NCBI GenBank assembly: GCA_047974765.1
Contig: JBKECP010000001.1
Coordinates: 1 to 64,000 of the forward strand
Source of the DNA: JBKECP01 sp047974765
GTDB lineage: Bacteria; Pseudomonadota; Gammaproteobacteria; Pseudomonadales; Halieaceae
Reading direction: 5' to 3'
DNA: 64,000 bases
A program made the translations under genes and the position numbers. The notes under the pieces are model-generated. The model was not told the DNA's origin and made no database searches. It saw only the letters and a program-made list of their open reading frames with translations. Within the stretch, counting starts at the first letter, position 1. Every line of letters begins with the position of its first letter. Below are positions 35,586 through 43,086 of the stretch, in pieces.

Positions 35586-37443
35586 TCAAGTGTGCCTTCA
35601 GCCAGAATTCCAGTGAGGTTAAAATCCAGAGCAATTCGCCATAATAGGCCGCATGTCCTTCGCGGTGAAGTTTGACAGCGTTGTCGAGGAACCCCTGTTG
35701 AAAAACTTTTCTCGTGGCCAGATCGGCTATGTTGTTATAAACCAGTTCCTGAAGCGGTTTATGTGTGCGCATCCACAAGCCAAATGGCAGACCGAAGCCA
35801 TGTTTGGATTTTTGCAGTATTTCCTTGGGTAACCAACCTTCAAGCGAGGATTTATAAAAGGCGCGCAGTTGGCCCCCTGCCAATAATATCGAAGGGCTTA
35901 GGCCGGTTGAAAATTCGCATAGATCACTATCAAGCATGGGGTAACATACATTGATGTTTGCCTGCTCGCAGGCAAGACCAACCTTCCGCAGATCATTATC
36001 GGCCAGTGTAATCTGCCAGTCGTGATAAAGCATTCTTTGCAATTCATCGGCATTATCCGGTCGCCAATAAATTTCTCTGAGTTTTATCAGTGGAAGCTGT
36101 TGTTCAACCTGTGTCAGGAAAGATGCTTCAAACATTTCTCCGGCTGGAATATGGTGCAGAAAATTGTAGGTCTGCAGGCGATCAGGTAATGGCGTATTGG
36201 CCTGATTGATATAGCTGCGTATTTTTCGAAGCAGAGCGGGCTTTTCTGGCAGGTGTTGCGCCAGTGGGTCAATCAGTGCACGCACTGATTTTGGTAATGC
36301 CAGATAGCGTGAAAATGTTTGTTGACGCAGGTAGCGTTCATTGCCTGCGAATAATTCATCACCGCCATCGCCGGCAAGCATGGTTTTGACACCATCGACT
36401 TTGGCCATGTGAGCACAGTAATAGGCGGGGATCAGCGATGAATTACCAAAAGGCTCGGGGGCACTGGCAGCAAGTCGGGGCAGGGCATCAACGATGTCAG
36501 ATGGCGTAACGTAATATTCTTTCAGTTCAACGCCGAAATGATTGGCAGCAGTGCGTGCGAAGGCCATTTCATCATAACCTTCAGCGTCAAAGCCAATAGA
36601 GTAAGCCTTGCCCTTGTCAGTAAGCTCGGCCATGTAGCCGGTTACTGTGGAAGAGTCAAGACCGCCACTGAGGAAAGCGCCCGGGTGTTCGCAATCACCA
36701 ATGGATTTTCGTACAGCTTCCTTGAGTAGCCTGCGTAGCGTTGCTGACTGTTCTTGTTGGCTGGCTTTGTTGCTGTGATTAAAAGATGGAATACAGTAGG
36801 GTGCAATGACGGTGTTGCCTGATTGCCACAAAAAATAATGAGCTGCGGGCAGTTTATTGATCTTCAAAAAGATACTTTCTGCCGCTGGAATCATATGGAA
36901 ATAACAGTAGTGATAGAGGGATTGGGCTGACAGCTTACTGACGGTTTGCGGCTTTTTACCACTTAACATAGACGGGTAGCTGGCAATTTCTGCTGTCAGT
37001 CTGTCAGCCTGGTAGTAGATGGCTTTGCTGCAGAATCGGTCGGTGGCAGCAAATATCTGTTGCTGGCTGTTATCGATAATCAGCAGGCTGAATGAGCCCT
37101 TGAGCCATTGGACCAGATTGCTGCCATGTTGCTGCCATGCTGTTGCCAGTGTTTCAGGAAAGTCCGAATTTGTTTTGATATGAGGACTGTTGGAAGACCA
37201 GCTGATAGAACCATCAATAATAATGAGCAGTTGATCAATATGGTAACTGGCGCAGCTATTACTGGCAGCACAATCAACAGAGGCTGCATGGTCATTCAAT
37301 AAGGTCCAATCACTGGGTAATGTAGCGGTGGCTTCAGTTTCTGGTGCTACAGTACTAGCGCCAAACCGGGCGAAAAATCCATGTGGAAGGGGCGCTTCCG
37401 GTATTTCATCGACCAGGATCGATGATGAAAAACTAGTTGTCAT
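35575..37443 (-). CDS. asparagine-synthetase-like protein lacking the glutaminase Cys
   Basis: 622 residues. The C-terminal synthetase domain is intact: PP-loop SGGLDSS near residue 260, SIGFDAEGYDEMAFAR, LAGDGGDELFAGNERYL and SKHGFGLPFGLWM. The N-terminal domain is recognisable (FSLLIIDNSQQQIFAATDRF) but begins MTTSFSSSILVDE, with no Cys2 nucleophile. It therefore cannot draw ammonia from glutamine in the usual way and may use free ammonia, another amine, or form a different amide. The domain order equals that of beta-lactam-synthetase-type relatives; the true product is unknown. It is paired with a deacetylase gene. Confidence 0.82.
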   Translation of the reverse strand: MTTSFSSSILVDEIPEAPLPHGFFARFGASTVAPETEATATLPSDWTLLNDHAASVDCAASNSCASYHIDQLLIIIDGSISWSSNSPHIKTNSDFPETLATAWQQHGSNLVQWLKGSFSLLIIDNSQQQIFAATDRFCSKAIYYQADRLTAEIASYPSMLSGKKPQTVSKLSAQSLYHYCYFHMIPAAESIFLKINKLPAAHYFLWQSGNTVIAPYCIPSFNHSNKASQQEQSATLRRLLKEAVRKSIGDCEHPGAFLSGGLDSSTVTGYMAELTDKGKAYSIGFDAEGYDEMAFARTAANHFGVELKEYYVTPSDIVDALPRLAASAPEPFGNSSLIPAYYCAHMAKVDGVKTMLAGDGGDELFAGNERYLRQQTFSRYLALPKSVRALIDPLAQHLPEKPALLRKIRSYINQANTPLPDRLQTYNFLHHIPAGEMFEASFLTQVEQQLPLIKLREIYWRPDNADELQRMLYHDWQITLADNDLRKVGLACEQANINVCYPMLDSDLCEFSTGLSPSILLAGGQLRAFYKSSLEGWLPKEILQKSKHGFGLPFGLWMRTHKPLQELVYNNIADLATRKVFQQGFLDNAVKLHREGHAAYYGELLWILTSLEFWLKAHLNEQ

Positions 37444-37519
37444 GAGTTTGTTGGGTGTTGTATTTCAGGTACCTGCAAGCATAACAGGAATTGACTGCGC
37501 GATAGAATCGACTGTAAAC

Positions 37520-37551
37520 AATGAGCACCGGGAAAAATACCGGTGCTCATT
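37520..37551. terminator. strong hairpin after the two-CXXCH gene
   Basis: A perfect 12-bp stem (AATGAGCACCGG 37520-37531, CCGGTGCTCATT 37540-37551) with an 8-base loop lies 22 bases beyond the stop of the minus-strand gene ending at 37573. It separates that gene from the asparagine-synthetase-like gene. Confidence 0.75.
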
Positions 37552-37572
37552 CATTAAGTGACACGAAGCTAT

Positions 37573-40185
37573 CTAGGGGCTTGCTGAGAGTGTGGCGCCA
37601 GAGTCTATCCAGTCGGCAATCATTTTAAGTTCTGCCGTCGTGATACTGGTCGGATGATTCGGGCCAAAATCAATATCATTATCGTATGTGCTGTCGGTGC
37701 GGCCATCAGTGCGTTCGTTGGCGGCTTTCCAATACAGCAGGCTTTCGCGGGCAAACATACTGTTGACATAGCGGCTGGTGTAGGGGCGGTGCAGACCCCA
37801 GCGGCGCTTCTCGTCATCCGAATCTGAGACCTGTAAACGCTTGCTGGCAGGTACTGCCTCCTGAAACTGATCCCAAACCAGCATGTCATAATCCAGTAGT
37901 GGCAGCGGCATACTGCTGCTGCTGTCGTGACAGGATATACAGCGGTTTTGGAGAATCGGACGAATATCACGCTCGTACTCAGGTACCGGTACAGCGTTGA
38001 GCAGTTTGTGAGCTGTGCTGGAAAAGGCCAGTGAGTTTTCATATGGCCGCCCGAGTCTGGAGTGTAAGTGGCAACCGCCACAGACACGTTTTTCACCGGG
38101 GCGCAGGGACTGGGGTATCTGGTCGCGTTTGATCACCCGGCCCTCGTTATCAATGCCCGCCATGATATAAGGGGTGTCACAGGGCAGGCTGACCTTGAAG
38201 GATTTGTCCGCCAGTAACGGGGCATCACCCAGTAAGCGCAGGCGATTGCCCGTGATATTAATAAAATCAGCTTTTTCTGACGTGTTGGGAATGATTTGCC
38301 AAAAGCGTATGCCTGCCAGTTCGGTGTGCGGTAAATCCTGAATTTCGCCGCCATTATTGGCCGATACTTTAAACATATTGTTGAATTCATAAGCCTTATA
38401 GGGCTCGGTTTCTGCGGTACCAGCGTCGCTACTGGTGAGTTCGCAGCTGCCGTCCCGAGTGTTGCTCAGTGTCGAGTTATAAATTGTGCGGTCTGATACG
38501 GTGCGGGCACCAAACTCGTGCCACTCGGGGAGGTCAACCACACGTTCAAGATCACCCATTGTCTGTGAAGGAATGCGGGTTGTGAGGTACAAGCCAACAT
38601 CGCAGGCACGTTGTTCGGGCTGATCGGCCACAAATTCCTGTCGTGAGATGACAGTGCCTGTGGACTGTGAACAATGACCGCGGCCAACGGTGAGATAAAG
38701 CTGGTTGTTGGGCGCCCGCTCGGGGTAGCCAACTTTGCCCATGTAGATGCCACCACTGGTGCGGGAACCCTGGTCGTTTGATTCAGACCAGTTGGCAATA
38801 TGGTAGAGTTTTCTGGGTATAAAGCGCGATTCATTACCTTCGACACCTTTTGGTTCGGGTGGCCAGCAGATCACATCACCCAGGCCGAGGTTATTGCCCC
38901 GGTAATAATTGCTGACACAGATATCACCGTTGTTGCGCTGTCCCAGAAAGTGCAGAGCTTTCATGGTCTTGGGCCAGTTGGCGGAATCTCTGGTGTAGTC
39001 TCTGTGACCGCCAAGCAGGGCGGTCATATCTCCACCACGGACATCCATGTCCATGACGACCCACATATTGTCGAGTGTGCCGGGCCAGTTGATGCCACCG
39101 TTTGTATCCTGGTAAGGCAGGTTGTGGCTTAACCAGGAAGAACCATAAGCAATACGGCCACTGCGCAGCAGATAGGGGTGCATGGCCGCACTGACTTCAT
39201 GGGGGGTAACCAGCTTGGCGTTAGTGCCGTCGCTATTGGCAATATACAGGCGCGGATTGGGGCGGTTGTCAGGTGATATCCGGTCAAGGAAAGGTTCGCG
39301 CAGGAACTGGCGATCAGAAGAGAACATGATCCGGCCATCGGGTAACCAGGTTGGACTGATGTCCCGTGTTCCAGCTGTGTGGGCCAGTGGTGTTACTGCT
39401 CCACTTTCAACATCGACAACGTGAAGCCTGGCTCCCGTACTCTTACCCAGCCAACGGTTGGGAAGGGTTGTTCCCATCCACCAGCCGGCTTCAAGTGATG
39501 CCGCTGAATAAACAGAGAATAATATTTTTTTGCCGTCCAGGGAGACTGCCGGATCAAGTGGAACGCAGGGTGTGGGTCTGTTCATGCAATCGTAGAGGAT
39601 GCGTTCATTGCCCTCGGCATCCCGATAGACCAATTGGCCCGGTGCATTAAAGCCATCGTATATGTGACGGGTATCGGGTAGGCGATCCCAGGAATCGGGA
39701 CTGTGCAGTGTATAGGAGGTGCCGTCTTTAAGAGTGACAAGGTGAGTGCCCTGGGTTCTGGGAACACGGGTGTAGACGATTCTGGTCAGGGATTGTGAGT
39801 CAGCTTCATCGTAATCGGGGTTGGCCAGGTCGGGGTCACCTGGATCGACTACCTCGCCGGATCCGCCGTCAGAACCATCGCTGTTCCCGCCTGAAGTGCC
39901 TCCATTACCTGACTGACTGCCACCATCGTCGCCATCGCCCGTTGCGGGCGGTGTAACAACCGGGTCAGGGTTCAGTGGATCCAGGGGGTCCACCTCCTGA
40001 CCGTCCTGCAAGGCCTGACGAATAGCCTGCAATTGTTCCCAGACTGAATCAGGGTAAGTTGGTGGCCGGTTATCCGCATAAGTGGTCGCAGATAAAGCCG
40101 GGAATAAAAAAGAGCCTATGGCGATGGGTAGCGCCAATAATTTACGGTTCTTCAACTGAGATATTTGCAAAAGTCGGTTTGTCAC
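37573..40185 (-). CDS. secreted beta-propeller protein with two c-type haem motifs (HzsA-like)
   Basis: 870 residues. A hydrophobic signal (LALPIAIGSFLFPALSATTYA) is followed by a Gly/Asp/Ser-rich linker at roughly residues 65-115. Next comes a WD40/PD40-like propeller (VSLDGKKILFSVYSA, ISPTWLPDGRIMFSSDRQF) and two haem-binding motifs near the C-terminus: C702-GG-C705-H706 and C749-IS-C752-H753. The arrangement resembles proteins annotated as hydrazine-synthase-alpha-related, but nothing else here suggests anammox chemistry. The GTG start at 40185 lacks a clear ribosome-binding site and no other Met precedes the signal. It is probably a periplasmic or surface cytochrome-like protein. Confidence 0.75.
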   Translation of the reverse strand: MTNRLLQISQLKNRKLLALPIAIGSFLFPALSATTYADNRPPTYPDSVWEQLQAIRQALQDGQEVDPLDPLNPDPVVTPPATGDGDDGGSQSGNGGTSGGNSDGSDGGSGEVVDPGDPDLANPDYDEADSQSLTRIVYTRVPRTQGTHLVTLKDGTSYTLHSPDSWDRLPDTRHIYDGFNAPGQLVYRDAEGNERILYDCMNRPTPCVPLDPAVSLDGKKILFSVYSAASLEAGWWMGTTLPNRWLGKSTGARLHVVDVESGAVTPLAHTAGTRDISPTWLPDGRIMFSSDRQFLREPFLDRISPDNRPNPRLYIANSDGTNAKLVTPHEVSAAMHPYLLRSGRIAYGSSWLSHNLPYQDTNGGINWPGTLDNMWVVMDMDVRGGDMTALLGGHRDYTRDSANWPKTMKALHFLGQRNNGDICVSNYYRGNNLGLGDVICWPPEPKGVEGNESRFIPRKLYHIANWSESNDQGSRTSGGIYMGKVGYPERAPNNQLYLTVGRGHCSQSTGTVISRQEFVADQPEQRACDVGLYLTTRIPSQTMGDLERVVDLPEWHEFGARTVSDRTIYNSTLSNTRDGSCELTSSDAGTAETEPYKAYEFNNMFKVSANNGGEIQDLPHTELAGIRFWQIIPNTSEKADFINITGNRLRLLGDAPLLADKSFKVSLPCDTPYIMAGIDNEGRVIKRDQIPQSLRPGEKRVCGGCHLHSRLGRPYENSLAFSSTAHKLLNAVPVPEYERDIRPILQNRCISCHDSSSSMPLPLLDYDMLVWDQFQEAVPASKRLQVSDSDDEKRRWGLHRPYTSRYVNSMFARESLLYWKAANERTDGRTDSTYDNDIDFGPNHPTSITTAELKMIADWIDSGATLSASP

Positions 40186-40583
40186 AGAAAGCGCTCGTGA
40201 TGTCTAATGGTTTGTATAATAAAGTTATAAATTAGCTATAACTAACAACAAGAATTTCTAATAACTTGATACGGCCTGATGTGTTTGTGCTATCACCCAC
40301 TAGAATTTTGTAGGTATGTATCATTACTTGCCACATAGTACCGGTACTAACGATGCAATGCGACCTCAACCCTATGTTTATTAAGTGGATTGTTGTGAAT
40401 CGGGTAGGGTTTTTAGGCATAATGTTGGCGAATTAATTGCATATTCTGGTTGGAACCCGGAAAGTGATAAAAGAAAGCGGGGTGTGGCTTTATTGCAACG
40501 CCGAATTATTTAATCATTATTAAAATTTGATGCGTTTTATTTTGGTCGAATTGTTGGTCACTCACTTACAAGGAACTCAATGA
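40186..40583. promoter_or_regulatory. divergent control region with palindromes
   Basis: This 398-base region separates the haem-motif gene from the ACP gene. It holds a 14-bp perfect palindrome TAGTACCGGTACTA (40336-40349) and a 7-bp inverted repeat (AGTTATA 40223-40229, TATAACT 40237-40243). The sigma-54 promoter described next also lies here. Either repeat could be a binding site for PrsR or another regulator; this is not shown. Confidence 0.45.
40426..40441 (+). promoter_or_regulatory. sigma-54 promoter for the ACP-hydrolase operon
   Basis: TGGCGAATTAATTGCA has TGGC and TTGCA exactly as in the sigma-54 consensus with the required GG-N10-GC spacing; only bases 5 and 6 differ from TGGCAC. 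Transcription would start near 40452, about 130 bases before the ATG at 40584. The locus encodes a sigma-54 activator (PrsR), which is the natural partner. Confidence 0.65.
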
Positions 40584-40829
40584 ATGGATGTACTGAGTAT
40601 TACTATTACACTACTTGAAAGTAACCTTCAGCTTAATACGCCCTTGCAACCTTCGCGTGATACACCCTTACTGGGGGCGGTGGCAGAGCTGAATTCTTTA
40701 ACGATAACCTCCATTATTGCCGCTATTGAAGAGGAAACCGGTTCAGAAGTTGATGATGCTGAAATTTCTGCAGAACTGTTTGAAACAGTTGGTTCCTTAG
40801 CCGATTTTATTGCTGGTAAACTCGCCTGA
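40584..40829 (+). CDS. acyl carrier protein, XrtA-associated
   Basis: 81 residues, acidic, with a phosphopantetheine attachment region ELNSLTITSIIAAIEEE in which Ser38 is the likely attachment site. The usual Asp before this Ser is Asn. The ATG at 40584 follows AAGGAAC. Two alpha/beta hydrolases follow at once, and an AMP-forming ligase at 47352 is the probable loading enzyme. Together they suggest acyl or aminoacyl modification of the polysaccharide. Confidence 0.85.
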   Translation: MDVLSITITLLESNLQLNTPLQPSRDTPLLGAVAELNSLTITSIIAAIEEETGSEVDDAEISAELFETVGSLADFIAGKLA

Positions 40830-40842
40830 GGGTTTGAGTGTA

Positions 40843-41655
40843 ATGGCAAATTTCAAGCTTGAGCCTGAGTTTATTGGTCAAACTGGTCAGAAAATTTTTT
40901 TATTGTCGTTTCAACCTGCCAGCGCTACGCAGGGGCAGATTGTATTTGTGCCGCCCTTCGCTGAAGAAATGAATCGCTGCCGCTCACTGGTTGCAAGTCA
41001 GGCCAGACAATTTGCCAGCGCTGGCTGGGGGTGTAACTTGCTGGATCTGTACGGAACAGGTGACAGTGATGGTGAATTTTCCGAGGCAACGTTGGTGCAC
41101 TGGTTTGCTGATATTGATCTGGCTGTAAATACAGTGCAGCAGCGCTATGGTTGTCGACCAGTTTTGTGGGGATTGCGCACAGGTGCCTTATTTGCCTGGC
41201 ATTACGCCCATCGCTATCAGCAAAATATAGCCTCGCTCTTTCTTCTGGCACCGTTGATTTCAGGGCGCCAGTTTACCCGGCAACTGGTGCGCCAACGTAT
41301 TGCCGCAGCCCTGTCCCGGGATGATAAATCTGAAACAGCAGAAAAAATCAACGCGCAATGGCAGGCTGGTGAGTGTGTGGAAATTGGCGGTTATGAACTT
41401 GGTGGTGAACTAATGCTGGCTTTATCTGCACTGGAAATGTCGGCTGACAATTTACCGTCGACCACTATTGTGTGGCTGGAACATGAGGCTGCAGAAGGAA
41501 AGGGCCCCGCTCTGGCTGTAGATCGCCTGTTAAAGAGCCTGCCGACAGCATCTGTAAATTTACAGATGTTTGGTGGCCCTCCTTTTTGGCAGATGAACAG
41601 GCGTGCTGATGACAGTAAGGTTTTGCTGGCAATGTCGGAGATTTTTAATCAATGA
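40843..41655 (+). CDS. alpha/beta hydrolase, XrtA hydrolase-2 type
   Basis: 271 residues from the ATG at 40843. VFVPPFAEEMNRCRSLVASQ, LLDLYGTGDSDGEF and LWGLRTGALFAWHYA are the conserved blocks of the TIGR03101 family. The expected nucleophile-elbow Ser is replaced by Arg in GLRTG, as is typical of this group, so ordinary serine-hydrolase activity is doubtful. It sits between the ACP and its paralogue and could be a transferase or a partner subunit. Confidence 0.85.
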   Translation: MANFKLEPEFIGQTGQKIFLLSFQPASATQGQIVFVPPFAEEMNRCRSLVASQARQFASAGWGCNLLDLYGTGDSDGEFSEATLVHWFADIDLAVNTVQQRYGCRPVLWGLRTGALFAWHYAHRYQQNIASLFLLAPLISGRQFTRQLVRQRIAAALSRDDKSETAEKINAQWQAGECVEIGGYELGGELMLALSALEMSADNLPSTTIVWLEHEAAEGKGPALAVDRLLKSLPTASVNLQMFGGPPFWQMNRRADDSKVLLAMSEIFNQ

Positions 41656-42548
41656 AAGAAATTGCCGATGTGGAAGTGAAAGCGTTGTCATTTCCTTGTG
41701 CAGGTGAGCAATTGATGGGTATTGTACATATGCCCGGTTCCAGTTATAGCCAATCCATTGGATTGCTCTGTGTGGTGGCTGGAGGCCCCCAGTATCGAGC
41801 TGGCGTAGGTCGTGGCATGGTTGCAATGGGGCGTCAGCTGGCAGGTGCCGGAATTCCTGTTATGCGCTTCGACTATCGGGGTATGGGGGATAGTTCGGGG
41901 GCGTTCAGGGGATTTCAGTGGATACAGGAAGATCTGGAAGCCGCTGTTGCGGCTTTTAAGGCAGCGGTTCCCGCTCTTGAGGGGGTTGTGTTATGGGGCG
42001 GTTGTGATGCTGCCTCTGCCATTATGATTCATGCCCATCATTTGCCTGATGTGAGAGCCATCGCTCTGGGTAATCCCTGGGTCAGTAATGAAACAACACA
42101 GGCGGTTGTCGCACGCAAACACTATCTTTCGCGTTTGCGTGAAAAGTCTTTCTGGATGAAGGTTTTTCGCTTTGAGTACAACCCTCTGGATTATGGCAGG
42201 AGTGCGTTGACCTGGTTTGGCCGAAAATTTTCTTCTGATACATCCAACAAGGATGCGCAAGGTTCATCCGGAGGCAATTTTATTGAACGCATGCGCCTTG
42301 GCCTGCAACGCTTTGATGGCCCGGTTTTGCTGGTAATGAGCGGTGCCAGTTTGTTCAGTCGGGAGTTTGATGAGCTGGCGCGTATTGATGCGGCCTGGGG
42401 GCAGGTGGTTAAAGACAGGATCAGTGAACGTATTGTGTTACCAGAGGCCGATCAAACGTTTTCCAATGAGGGGGCCAGAGCTGAAGTTAACCGGATTTTA
42501 CAGAACTGGCTGATAAACGGGGTGAAACTGAAGAAAGTCCGGAAGTAA
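41652..42548 (+). CDS. alpha/beta hydrolase, XrtA hydrolase-1 type
   Basis: 298 residues. VVAGGPQYRAGVGRG, MRFDYRGMGDSSG and LWGGCDAASAIMIHA are the blocks of TIGR03100. The elbow position is Cys rather than Ser (GGCDA), suggesting a cysteine nucleophile. The C-terminal His is plausible in the ADQTFSNEGAR region (weakly supported, as no His is visible there). It overlaps the previous gene by four bases (ATGA). It is followed by an IS66 relic instead of the PLP-dependent decarboxylase gene often found in such operons. Confidence 0.85.
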   Translation: MKEIADVEVKALSFPCAGEQLMGIVHMPGSSYSQSIGLLCVVAGGPQYRAGVGRGMVAMGRQLAGAGIPVMRFDYRGMGDSSGAFRGFQWIQEDLEAAVAAFKAAVPALEGVVLWGGCDAASAIMIHAHHLPDVRAIALGNPWVSNETTQAVVARKHYLSRLREKSFWMKVFRFEYNPLDYGRSALTWFGRKFSSDTSNKDAQGSSGGNFIERMRLGLQRFDGPVLLVMSGASLFSREFDELARIDAAWGQVVKDRISERIVLPEADQTFSNEGARAEVNRILQNWLINGVKLKKVRK

Positions 42549-42564
42549 GTACGCTATACCTGTC

Positions 42565-43000
42565 GTAACTACTCGCCCTCATCTCCTTCAATCTGCCCGG
42601 CAAAAGCCATTTGAATAACAATCAGAGGATTAATACCTTTGTTCGCCATGATTTGAAGATAGTTCGATATACGGCAATAGGCATGCGCCAGTTCAAGGCT
42701 TCTAAAGCAGCCCGATACCTTTTGCATCTTTGGCAAATAACAGCGCCGCCGCTTCATGCCTTTTCAGCCGTTCCCACCGGTTGTGAGCGTCAGATTTTGC
42801 CATTCGTCCGCGTTTACCCTTGGGTTTTGGAGAGATCACCGGCAGCTCTTTCTCACCCCGGGTCAACAGATTGCGATAGCGCTTTTGCAGGTTTTGGTAT
42901 TCCTGCGGTGTCAGCTGCTTCTGCTCCCGCTGAGACACCCGCTTACAGGTTTCTTTTAGTAGCCGTTTGATGTTTAAGGAATTTCGAAAATTCCGCCGAT
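42565..43000 (-). pseudogene. IS66-family relic with one recognisable end
   Basis: Minus-strand frames 42702-43019 and 42569-42757 together match the end of an IS66 transposase: LTPQEYQNLQKRYRNLLTRG, KGKRGRMAKSDAHNRWERL, LLFAKDA, then in the next frame QKVSGCFRS and YCRISNYLQIMANKGINPL. About 20 residues between LLFAKDA and QKVSGCFRS, which should hold the catalytic Glu (NNRAERDLRM type), are deleted with a frameshift. The stop codon lies inside GTAACTACTCGC (42565-42576), which begins GTAA like IS66 inverted repeats and so marks the element's end. The other end is missing. Confidence 0.8.
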
Positions 43001-43010
43001 TTAAGCGGGC

Positions 43011-43048
43011 GACCATCAAATAGATGAATCCTTCACTATTTGATGGTC
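43011..43048. repeat. 38-base hairpin repeat, copy 1
   Basis: A perfect 13-bp stem (GACCATCAAATAG 43011-43023, CTATTTGATGGTC 43036-43048) encloses the loop ATGAATCCTTCA. It lies 38 bases beyond the stop of the minus-strand ATP-grasp gene. A second copy with the same loop but different, compensated outer stem bases is at 58071-58108. Confidence 0.75.
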
Positions 43049-43086
43049 AGGTTGATAGTGAGCACTTTCTTTTGATCCTGCCGGAT

